Origin: a virus
Strand: one strand, 5' to 3'
Length of the DNA: 25,715 nt
Virus record (IMG/VR): IMGVR_UViG_3300042887_002491
Coordinates: 1 to 25,715 of that record
Shown: positions 1-8,035 of the stretch, one piece after another
Layout: the number at the start of each line of letters is the position of its first letter
Numbering within the stretch: the stretch's first letter is position 1
Notes under the pieces: generated by a model
Seen by the model: the letters and a program-made list of their open reading frames with translations, nothing else
What the model was told of the DNA's origin: nothing
Databases searched by the model: none
Position numbers and translations under genes: made by a program

Positions 1-302
1 TTTGCATTTGGATTCTGAAAGACAAACCTGATGTCTATGTTTGGATATTGGTTGAATATCAGTTCCATCTTTTCTCGGTCGGCTTTTACCCAACGTCCTT
101 TTGTTTCCAAGTACATTGTTCCACCTTTTTTCTTTTGTAGAACAAAGTCGGGTGTGTAGGTGTGGTTTGTGGCTGGTTTGATATAGGAGAGTTTCTCAGT
201 TTCGTAACTGTACTTTTTCTTTGAGGATTTTAGATTTTCATTTATTGTATCTTCAAGACCAGAACGAAACCCGTGTTTTATCGCAACTGCATTTCTTTTC
301 AT
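1..302 (-). CDS. T7 endonuclease I-like Holliday-junction resolvase (3' end beyond window)
   Basis: This is the first 100 codons of a gene that runs off the left edge. I translated it by hand from the ATG at 302. It closely resembles T7 gp3 (endonuclease I, 149 residues), a dimeric nuclease that cuts Holliday junctions and other branched DNA and debranches replicating phage DNA before packaging. FRSGLED near residues 12-18 and NHTYTPDF at 46-53 match T7 exactly, and LETKGRW follows at 65-71. The PD-(D/E)XK catalytic set is visible as E17, D52, E66 and K68, corresponding to T7 E20, D55, E65 and K67. A four-residue insertion separates D52 from E66. The start follows the 591-residue gene by 12 bases and has GAGG five bases upstream. 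T4 itself uses the unrelated endonuclease VII, so this looks like a functional replacement. The family call is firm; the remaining C-terminal part is unseen. Confidence 0.93.
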   Translation of the reverse strand, partial: MKRNAVAIKHGFRSGLEDTINENLKSSKKKYSYETEKLSYIKPATNHTYTPDFVLQKKKGGTMYLETKGRWVKADREKMELIFNQYPNIDIRFVFQNPNA

Positions 303-307
303 TTATA

Positions 308-311
308 CCTC
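308..311 (-). promoter_or_regulatory. Ribosome binding site of the endonuclease I-like gene
   Basis: GAGG on the minus strand, five bases before the ATG at 302, in the short gap after the TGA stop (315-317) of the preceding gene. It supports this start, which places the conserved FRSGLED motif close to the N-terminus as in T7. Confidence 0.7.
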
Positions 312-314
312 ATG

Positions 315-2090
315 TCACACATCAAAACGAATTATAAGATTCATGTCCACGTCATCTCTTTTTGCAAGTGGTGAAGATAACTTACCAATAGCAACAAGGT
401 CATAGTTTTCATTATAAAGTCCAATAGTCGTAACATATGGATTGAAATAAGAACCAGTTGCGTAATCATCTATAAACTGTGATGAATCATTCTTATCTTG
501 ACGTACCGTCCAATTTTGAGTAAAGTTGTACTCGTGTTTACGGATTTTACACGTAATTTCATGTTCATAGAATGTTGTGGTACTACGAAATGAACCTGTA
601 AATCCATACTGAGTTCCTTCAAAATCATAGTTACCAGTTTTACCTAAAAAGGCATCCCAATACTTTGGTCGTGGGTCGGAAACAACAATCATCCCTTGTT
701 TATAAAAAACATTTCCAATACGTGATGTCTGATATGCATACCCTGTTTCAAAAGAATTATTACCGAGATAACTTATGTTTTCAGGGGTGAGACCTTTTTT
801 GTAAATACGAACTTCATCAAGATACCCTGAAAAACTACCCGTCACAGTACCGTCTCCACCAATGTAGAATTTGTTATCGTTTGCGGTATTTGATGTTATT
901 GAACCAGTGGTTTGACCAGTTAGAATACCATTTACCCATACTTGATAATAACTTGAACTCTTTTGACAAACAATATGATTCCATATAGAATGAGAAACAG
1001 CACTTGATGTAACCGTGATATAACTATTTCCAGAACGTTGGGTCAATTCTATCTTATGTTTGTAACCAAGATACAATGATGATGTTTCTGATGATTGATT
1101 GAATATTCTTATATCAAATGGCCAATTTGTTGCGAGTCCATTTATTGATGGATGTAAATTACTGTTCATTATAGATACCGTTTTTGTCTGAGTATCTTTT
1201 ACAATCAAGTCTTTTGTTGTTCTCTTATCAAAAATAGAGTTGTATGGAAGTGCTAAGTTTGATTGAGTCTGTGGGAAGTTTATCCAAAAACTAAATGCAA
1301 AATCCGATTTGCCGCTAAAGTTGAAGTTGTCTGGATTTTCTACTTCATAATATCCACCGTCAATATATGCAGATACACCAGTTGATTGAGTAGTATCTGT
1401 TGTTGGTATTCCCGGTAAATACGTTATGTTTTTATTTCTGATTGACTTGACACTATTTACAAAAGGCGAACCATCCAATGTATAATCAGTTGGTTTGTTA
1501 CGAAGATTGTACTCTCTATACTTTTCATTGAATCCAAGATAAAGATAAAGATTATCGTCACCAACCATTTTTGATTCATCAAATGCAAGGTCTTTTAAAT
1601 TACCTATTCCATCATCTTTCATTGTAATTTGACGAGATGATGTTTGATTTACACTTGTAAATTTTACAGAGTTTCTTCGTAGTCCTTCACCAAAAACTCC
1701 TTGTGGTAATACCATCATAGAACTTGACTCAGCAAGGTATGTTATTCTTCCATAGTCAGTTATTACATTTGGTATTTTGTCTTTTGAATATTCTGTGTAA
1801 AAGTTGTGGTCTAGATAATACCACAACATTTTAGGGTCAACACTTTGAGTGGTAAAAACCCGATCATATAGTGACGATGAAAGATTTGCAACACCACCAT
1901 AATATTTGTGGTTTTCAGGATAATATGCTCTGTAAACATTTATGTCATACAAACCATAATAGTTTTTTGGCTCATTTGAGTCGGATGATATTTCCCATAA
2001 CTTATACACCTCAAATGGACGTACTGTATAGTCTCCTTTTTTGAGTTTCTTCCAAATCAAACTTACCGTATTTCCTTGCTGGAATGACAT
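315..2090 (-). CDS. Virion structural protein with LamG-like domain and shared baseplate C-terminus
   Basis: This 591-residue protein is the last of five adjacent genes with related C-termini. A LamG/concanavalin-like beta-sandwich is suggested at about residues 262-440, running from FAFSFWINFP to FSGYLDEVRIYKKGLTP, the typical first and last strands of such domains. The last 145 or so residues (QGMIVVSDPRP, then HEYNFTQNW, then YVTTIGLYNENYDLVAIGKL) align with the end of the module in the four upstream paralogues, but the front half of that module is absent. LamG domains often bind sugars, so a peripheral baseplate or host-contact role is plausible; this is inference from the fold and the position after the baseplate genes. 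No signal peptide or membrane segment is visible. The ATG follows the upstream TAA by one base with only a weak GAG about 11 bases away, suggesting coupled translation. Confidence 0.75.
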   Translation of the reverse strand: MSFQQGNTVSLIWKKLKKGDYTVRPFEVYKLWEISSDSNEPKNYYGLYDINVYRAYYPENHKYYGGVANLSSSLYDRVFTTQSVDPKMLWYYLDHNFYTEYSKDKIPNVITDYGRITYLAESSSMMVLPQGVFGEGLRRNSVKFTSVNQTSSRQITMKDDGIGNLKDLAFDESKMVGDDNLYLYLGFNEKYREYNLRNKPTDYTLDGSPFVNSVKSIRNKNITYLPGIPTTDTTQSTGVSAYIDGGYYEVENPDNFNFSGKSDFAFSFWINFPQTQSNLALPYNSIFDKRTTKDLIVKDTQTKTVSIMNSNLHPSINGLATNWPFDIRIFNQSSETSSLYLGYKHKIELTQRSGNSYITVTSSAVSHSIWNHIVCQKSSSYYQVWVNGILTGQTTGSITSNTANDNKFYIGGDGTVTGSFSGYLDEVRIYKKGLTPENISYLGNNSFETGYAYQTSRIGNVFYKQGMIVVSDPRPKYWDAFLGKTGNYDFEGTQYGFTGSFRSTTTFYEHEITCKIRKHEYNFTQNWTVRQDKNDSSQFIDDYATGSYFNPYVTTIGLYNENYDLVAIGKLSSPLAKRDDVDMNLIIRFDV

Positions 2091-2091
2091 A

Positions 2092-4290
2092 TTAGTTTAG
2101 TCTCACTACTACTTCAAATATACAAACTTTACCATCATTTTTCTGAATTGGATTTCTTAGTTTGCCTACTGCCAAAAGTTCTTTTTTTCTATTGTACAAT
2201 CCAATAGTTGTTATGTAAGTGTGTGGGTCTTTTTTGAAATAATCGTATTTCAAAAATCCATCATTATCTTTTACATATGTATAATTAGTTGAATAGTTAA
2301 ATTCATTGAAATCTGCACGGCAGAAGTATGTTTCTGTTAGATGGGTTTCAAATGAACGAGCAAAAAATGAACTACTTGGTCTATATGATGTAGGTACGGC
2401 TGCGCCACTAATAGAAAGGAATAAACGATTTGAATTTTGTCCGTCTATGGAACTGGTTGCCGTATTGAATGAACAAGATTGATCGAGCACAACACCATCA
2501 AGAATAATCAATCCCATCTTTGGAAAAACAATTCCCCAAGCGTCATCGCTTGATTCATTATAAACCCCGTCACGAAGTGAGCCAGATGTCACATAATAGT
2601 ATTCTTGTATTCCTTCATTTGTAACAATCTCTTGTTTGGTATCTTTGCTCTCGTCTATAAGTGTAAATAACTTACTCGAACTCGGATGCATTACGGCACC
2701 ACTTGATGACAATTCACAAAGGGCTATTTCAAAGTTGCCAGCATCAAGTTTTTCTTTATACGCGCCTCTATCTAATTGTATTGCGTAGAAATAATCACCA
2801 TTTTTTCCATTTTTGAAAGGAAATTTACCTTCAGTATTTCCAAAACATTCCAACATATATTTACGATACATTGACTTTGCAGGATAAAGGTCAACTTCAC
2901 CTTGAATATAACTTGATCCAGAGCCAGAAATATGACAATATGTTACATCAAACTGATGATACGAGTCTGTTGTATATTGATGTTCATTGAAAACAGAAAG
3001 GTAATAAGTTTTTTGCTTCGGTGTAAGGGACCCAGTATAGAATGTTGAAAGTTTTTCACCAGTACATCTAAACAATCCTTTTGTTTTGTAACGGAGAATT
3101 GGAAGATCGTAATCTGATACCTTTGATATTTTTTTGAAGGCATAGACATTATTCTCATCTGTCTCAAGGTCTTCTATTATTTCATCGATGAACTCATCAA
3201 AATCGGATTGTTCTTGATTTATTTCATTTTGAATAATTAGAGCTTCCGGTGTTGGTTGTTCAACTGGTTTTGGTAAAACAACTATATTACCTTCCGATGT
3301 TACAGAGTATCGATTCGGGTCTTCTTCTGGAAATCCCGCGTCATTTATTTGGCGTAGTCTATCAAATAGATAGTTACGAATTAAACTTAGAAATATCAAC
3401 TCAATTTGCATTGGAGTTTTTGTACTAAAAATTCCCTGAGACTGTAATGCCATCTGATCCATCATTTGTATGATGAAATTAATTCTGTTCTCAGCTACCT
3501 TTAGATTTTTGTTTACGTCTTCTGTTGTATTTGCAATAAGTAATTCATTCTTTTGTTCGACGGGAACATCCGAATTTGCTATTTCAAGAGCGTTTTCAAA
3601 TCGTAGTATAGCCAACCTCTCTATTTCAGCAGGATCAATTACAGGTGGTGTGAATACATTACCCGTAAATATCGGTGGTGGGGGTGGCATTACAGTCGAT
3701 GGAACTACTGCGCTAAATGATGGTTTTATTTCACTCGGTGGAGTTGCAACAACAGGTGGTTCAAATATAGTTTCAACTTGTTGTATAGTCAAAAAATAAT
3801 CAGTAAGAGTTTTTTGATATTGTTCACTTACAAGAAACACGTATTGTACATAAGTTATGTATTCAGGTCTGTTGTATATGTATACTGGATTATTTGGGTC
3901 CGATACATCGAAACTCCAATTCTCTTGAATTGGAAGAGAACTTGCATTTACATCCTTATATGGTGCCCTTTTTGTGTAACGATATAGAACATCTAAACCA
4001 GCTAAAAAATTTCTATCAACTTTGGTATAAGTTGCAAGATCATCAAGTGTTTGTGATGATAGTCTGCCGGTTTCATAGTAATATTCTACGTCTGGAAGTT
4101 GTCTTGTTAGTTTATCTATATCAACATTTTCTTTTGTGGTAAGAAATATAGACTGATTTCTACCTGAGTTTATCGTATTTGGTACGTTAATTACTTCAAC
4201 TGTTTTTCCAACATTTATTGGCGTATTGAAATCCCCTTGCCACAAGGAACCTATAAATCCAACTTCCTTGATTTCATATTCTAAAGCCAT
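2092..4290 (-). CDS. Baseplate/fibre-like structural protein with the shared C-terminal module
   Basis: A 732-residue protein. Residues 398-732 form the module shared with the neighbouring genes: TKGLF at the start, a conserved F-LIDES segment, GLIILDGVVLD, a FNEFNYSTNYTYV segment, and the ending YITTIGLYNRKKELLAVGKL. The N-terminal 190 residues are unique to this gene, rich in Tyr and acidic residues, and of no family I recognise. A proline-rich linker follows at about 190-225, including a run of five prolines at PPPPPIF. Then come helical segments at about 225-290 (for example RLAILRFENALEIANSD) and an acidic stretch near 350-385. It starts one base after the TAA of the 888-residue gene, without a strong ribosome binding site. 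The likely role is a virion component of the baseplate periphery; the specific function is unknown. Confidence 0.72.
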   Translation of the reverse strand: MALEYEIKEVGFIGSLWQGDFNTPINVGKTVEVINVPNTINSGRNQSIFLTTKENVDIDKLTRQLPDVEYYYETGRLSSQTLDDLATYTKVDRNFLAGLDVLYRYTKRAPYKDVNASSLPIQENWSFDVSDPNNPVYIYNRPEYITYVQYVFLVSEQYQKTLTDYFLTIQQVETIFEPPVVATPPSEIKPSFSAVVPSTVMPPPPPIFTGNVFTPPVIDPAEIERLAILRFENALEIANSDVPVEQKNELLIANTTEDVNKNLKVAENRINFIIQMMDQMALQSQGIFSTKTPMQIELIFLSLIRNYLFDRLRQINDAGFPEEDPNRYSVTSEGNIVVLPKPVEQPTPEALIIQNEINQEQSDFDEFIDEIIEDLETDENNVYAFKKISKVSDYDLPILRYKTKGLFRCTGEKLSTFYTGSLTPKQKTYYLSVFNEHQYTTDSYHQFDVTYCHISGSGSSYIQGEVDLYPAKSMYRKYMLECFGNTEGKFPFKNGKNGDYFYAIQLDRGAYKEKLDAGNFEIALCELSSSGAVMHPSSSKLFTLIDESKDTKQEIVTNEGIQEYYYVTSGSLRDGVYNESSDDAWGIVFPKMGLIILDGVVLDQSCSFNTATSSIDGQNSNRLFLSISGAAVPTSYRPSSSFFARSFETHLTETYFCRADFNEFNYSTNYTYVKDNDGFLKYDYFKKDPHTYITTIGLYNRKKELLAVGKLRNPIQKNDGKVCIFEVVVRLN

Positions 4291-4291
4291 A

Positions 4292-6958
4292 TTACCAGTT
4301 CAGTCTAATTTTTATTAGAACATCATTATCAAATGTCTTGTTTATAGGTCTACTCAATTTAGCAACAGCAAGTAATTCATTGAAATCATTATACAAACCA
4401 ATCGATGTTATGTATGTTTGTGGGTTCTTGTCAAAACAAGCGTGTAAAAATTCACCGTTACTTCCACTAACATATGTTGGGTTGTTACTGAAATTACCAT
4501 ATGGTGCTGCAACTCTTACAAAGTAATGATTTGTTGTCTTGTATTTTACATTTCTTGCCTTCATATAAGAACCGAGGACACCAGAACCACTAATTGATGT
4601 AAATAGTTTGAATGAGTTATCTCCAGCTATGTTACTACCACTAACTGTATTGAATCCAAGTTCAGTATTCAACTTATATGGGTCAAGGACGATGATACCA
4701 AGATTAGGATAAACTATTCCGTATGTATGACGTGGTGTGTTTGAGTAAACTCCACTATTTAGACTACCACTTACGATGTCATATGAAACATATGGGTCGT
4801 GAGTACATGAAATTGTATCAGACCTATCATCAGAATCGTCAATGAATGTCATCACTTTGTTTGATGATGAGACTGCAACATTACTTCCAGTGAATACACT
4901 ATTCGCGTATGAACCACCACGAAGTTCTGCTAGAGCAAGTTCCCAATTACCAGGATCAATTCTATCGGACATTCCTGTTCTTGAGAAATTGATAACATAA
5001 ACATCATTGGATGCAGTTGGAATTCCATTCGTGTAGAATGTGAATTGTGTTTCTGGCAAGTCAAGGGTTAGTAATCTATACTGACCGTATATTGCCCGTG
5101 TTGGTGTATCATTTAGTTCGCCTTCTGCCCAAAGAGAACCAGAACCTTGATTGTTACCGTAAGCAACAGCAAAGTATGGAGTTTTACCACAAGAATCACA
5201 ATCAGTTACTTCGTAATAATGAGTCTTTGATGCAGTTGGTTGTGTTGAACTTGTATGATGACATTCAAGTGTTTGAGAACCACCGAAAAGACCTTTTGTT
5301 TTTGCACGAACTTTTGCAGAAATAACATCTTTACCCAAATCCAATGGGTGATATACCTTTATAGTTTCAGGTGAACAGTCTGCATCTTGTTTTCTGTAAT
5401 ATCTTACGAACGCACCTTTCAAATAAAGTTCTATTCTACCATCTTCATAGATGTGTGTTACATCTTTTTTGATAATGCCGTAACACTTATCGGAAGGATC
5501 GTCTTCTTCGTACTCATTTATTACTTCACGATACCCACAGTTTGGATCGATTTGTTCATTGGTGTACTCCGTATATCTACCGTTAGAAACAGGGTAGTTT
5601 TCAAGAGGTCCATCTGGAACATACGATATTATGTTGCCAGTAAAGTCCGGCGTTGCATAAACAGGATAACCATATTGGACTTCCCAAATTTGAACTTCAT
5701 CATATAATCTTGCTATCGCCAATCTACATGGTTTGTTTGGATGTTTTTGTAATGTATCGTTTACACCCGTGTCCACGTATCTCTTTTCCGTTGTTCCCGT
5801 TGGTTTTCTTGTTCCAGGAATTTCCACTCTATTGTTTCTGTCAATATATGGGCCTTGAGTTGGAGTATTTGGACCACCGGTTTGAGGAACTGTTATACAG
5901 TCACCACGTTGACCACAATCAGACGTAAATCCAGAAATTATTTGACCAGATGGGGATGATGTCTCATTATAAATCAACTTGTTTTGAAAAAGTTGACGTG
6001 TTTGACCATTTACTTGAATTGAACTTGTAAATTTGAATGCAAAATAATCATCAAAATTTTCAAATACAGGAGAAGATGTTGTAGAAGTTGGTGAAACTAA
6101 CTGTGAGGTTAGACAACTATCTGTCCATCTCTTATTATACCAACCAAGATTTTCTTTACTCGATATTGTTACAGTATTTCCGCCGGCATCTAATTTTTCA
6201 AGTATGAGTGTTGAACTAGGGCCAAGATTTGACATATCATAATACTGTTCAACCACTGGTCTCTTTCCACCATCAGGACAATTTTCATAGAACTTTGAAG
6301 ACTTTGATCTACCAAGTTCAACCCAACCAAGTTTTGTTTCACCATTTGCACAACACTTGTAGATTTCTGCAATAAGAATACATTGTTTATTTAGATTTAC
6401 AAATTCTGGACCAGAGTATTCTGGGAATGATTTTGTTGGTAGCTCTTTGATTGCTCCAATACGATATGTTGCATTTGCACATGGGTCTGGTGTACCACCC
6501 CCACCAACAGTTGTTGGAGGTAAAACGGGAGTCCCAGGGGTTCCAATAAAGCCACCACCTCCTGTTGTTCCGCCAACAAGGCCAGGTGTTCCTGGTTGAA
6601 CAGGACTTGTACTTACAGTTCCACCACCAGCAGTTATGGTTGGATTTGTAAATCCACCCTGTTGAGTTGTTGATGGTATTGTTACAGTTGGACCAACAGG
6701 AGTTCCACCACCCGTTTGACCAGGGGTTGTACCAGTACCACCGATACCAAATGTTCTAACAACACCAGTTCCAACATTATATTGAGTTGGGTCTATGAAA
6801 GAAATATTAGGAGCAGTTATTTGATTCTGAAGAAAATACTCTTCAGGTGTTTGTCCATATATGCGCAAAAAATCTTGTGCAATGGAAGTTCTTACTGGAC
6901 CTTCTGGTAAAGAAAGGTATTGTTGACCTAACACTAATTTGGTGGTATCTGATGCCAT
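4292..6958 (-). CDS. Large structural protein: Gly/Thr/Pro-rich linker, Cys-rich middle, shared C-terminal module
   Basis: An 888-residue protein with a modular build. Residues 1-60 are a short conserved-looking head (LGQQYLSLPEGP, then IYGQTPEEYF). Residues 61-160 are very rich in Gly, Thr and Pro with runs such as GGGG, and probably form an extended flexible linker. Residues 161-550 carry many cysteines, including KCCANG and DCDSC-type spacings, with two segments that look like related sub-domains (AIKELP..ILIAEIYKCC and CRLAIARLYDEVQIWEVQYG). Residues 556-888 are the module shared with four neighbours, with TFIDDSDDRSD, GIIVLDPYKL and the ending YITSIGLYNDFNELLAVAKL. It starts eight bases after the previous stop with no clear Shine-Dalgarno. 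The position after the wedge genes suggests a baseplate-peripheral or fibre role. The Cys-rich part has no family I recognise. Confidence 0.72.
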   Translation of the reverse strand: MASDTTKLVLGQQYLSLPEGPVRTSIAQDFLRIYGQTPEEYFLQNQITAPNISFIDPTQYNVGTGVVRTFGIGGTGTTPGQTGGGTPVGPTVTIPSTTQQGGFTNPTITAGGGTVSTSPVQPGTPGLVGGTTGGGGFIGTPGTPVLPPTTVGGGGTPDPCANATYRIGAIKELPTKSFPEYSGPEFVNLNKQCILIAEIYKCCANGETKLGWVELGRSKSSKFYENCPDGGKRPVVEQYYDMSNLGPSSTLILEKLDAGGNTVTISSKENLGWYNKRWTDSCLTSQLVSPTSTTSSPVFENFDDYFAFKFTSSIQVNGQTRQLFQNKLIYNETSSPSGQIISGFTSDCGQRGDCITVPQTGGPNTPTQGPYIDRNNRVEIPGTRKPTGTTEKRYVDTGVNDTLQKHPNKPCRLAIARLYDEVQIWEVQYGYPVYATPDFTGNIISYVPDGPLENYPVSNGRYTEYTNEQIDPNCGYREVINEYEEDDPSDKCYGIIKKDVTHIYEDGRIELYLKGAFVRYYRKQDADCSPETIKVYHPLDLGKDVISAKVRAKTKGLFGGSQTLECHHTSSTQPTASKTHYYEVTDCDSCGKTPYFAVAYGNNQGSGSLWAEGELNDTPTRAIYGQYRLLTLDLPETQFTFYTNGIPTASNDVYVINFSRTGMSDRIDPGNWELALAELRGGSYANSVFTGSNVAVSSSNKVMTFIDDSDDRSDTISCTHDPYVSYDIVSGSLNSGVYSNTPRHTYGIVYPNLGIIVLDPYKLNTELGFNTVSGSNIAGDNSFKLFTSISGSGVLGSYMKARNVKYKTTNHYFVRVAAPYGNFSNNPTYVSGSNGEFLHACFDKNPQTYITSIGLYNDFNELLAVAKLSRPINKTFDNDVLIKIRLNW

Positions 6959-6966
6959 ATTCTATC

Positions 6967-8031
6967 TTAATAATCTAGTTTAACTTTTATGACTAGCTCT
7001 CTGTCAAAAGACTTCTTTACAGGTTTGCTTAGTTTAGCGACCGCTAATAATTCTTGACTATCATCATACAATCCAATAGTAGTCACATAAACTTGTGGGT
7101 CTTTTACCATTGAATCATATTTCAAAATTCCTGTACTTCCACTTACAAATGAATTATTTGATGTATAATTATATTCTCCATTGAACATTCTAACAAAGTA
7201 ATATGTTGATGCAATTACTTCACTTGTTCTTCCTTGAAAAGAACGAGATACATTAGATGACATTGCTCCACTAATTGAAGTAAACAATTTCAAAGCGTTA
7301 TCATATCCACTTGCAGTTGCTGGAACTCTTTGTGTTGCGAAAGATGCCGAGGCATCAAGTGCTTGACCATTCAACACAATAACACCTCTATCTGGGTAGA
7401 AAAGTCCCCACGGTGTTGTATCTGATGTATAAATTCCATTTGCAATAGAACCGCTTCTCACATTATAAACTCTACCCCCTAATTGAGCAAGTTCAGTTGT
7501 AGTAGTCGTTGAATCATCAATAAGAGTGATATAATTATCACCAGAGCCAGATAGAGTTAGTTGCCACGATTTTGTATCCATTCTATCTTTGAATCTTGCT
7601 CTGTTTACATTTATAACGTAAATATACTCAGAAGTTTCTCCACTACCAAAGGTAAATAGATTATCACCAGAGTTCAATAACATCTGCCTATATTGAGAAT
7701 AGACTGCCTTTGTTGGATAGTCATAAAGATTCTGATTTGCAGAACCGGTTGATGAACCACTACCAACCGAATCCCCATAAGCAATACTGAATTGAGATTC
7801 AGCCCCTTGCATGTTTGATTGACTATTGAAAATTTCGTAATAGTATCTTTGTTGATTGGTTGATTGTGCCGAGCTTGTATAAATTGCAGTTAGGGCCGCT
7901 TGAGACTTAGACCACAAAGGAGCAGATACAACCTCTTTCTGATTTGGGGAAACATCTACATCATCCACAAATGGAGTAAATGTTTTTCCATTTCTCAAAC
8001 TTTTTCGTAGTAAAATCTCTTCTTGTGTCAT
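6967..8031 (-). CDS. Virion structural protein, stand-alone copy of the shared baseplate module
   Basis: About 354 residues, consisting almost entirely of the shared module after a short N-terminal extension. Landmarks are YYYEIFNSQSN, FSIAYGDSVGSGS, YVINVNRARFKDRMD, YITLIDDST, WGLFYPDRGVIVLNG, a KLFTSISGA segment, YYFVRMFNGEYNYTSN and YVTTIGLYDDSQELLAVAKL. I place the start at the ATG at 8031, four bases after the upstream TAA at 8036. An in-frame TTG at 8046 would overlap the previous gene and has no ribosome binding site. Compared with its sister gene at 8036-9145, the LAEL motif that follows the D-x-x-W-x-L segment is replaced by TLSGSG, so the two copies are clearly diverged rather than recently duplicated. 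A structural role is inferred from position and from the related modules. Confidence 0.72.
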   Translation of the reverse strand: MTQEEILLRKSLRNGKTFTPFVDDVDVSPNQKEVVSAPLWSKSQAALTAIYTSSAQSTNQQRYYYEIFNSQSNMQGAESQFSIAYGDSVGSGSSTGSANQNLYDYPTKAVYSQYRQMLLNSGDNLFTFGSGETSEYIYVINVNRARFKDRMDTKSWQLTLSGSGDNYITLIDDSTTTTTELAQLGGRVYNVRSGSIANGIYTSDTTPWGLFYPDRGVIVLNGQALDASASFATQRVPATASGYDNALKLFTSISGAMSSNVSRSFQGRTSEVIASTYYFVRMFNGEYNYTSNNSFVSGSTGILKYDSMVKDPQVYVTTIGLYDDSQELLAVAKLSKPVKKSFDRELVIKVKLDY

Positions 8032-8035
8032 GTTC

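Noticed and set aside
6190-6579. Two 60-codon minus-strand frames within the 888-residue gene
   Set aside because: They lie in another frame of a real gene, with low-complexity content and no start signals.
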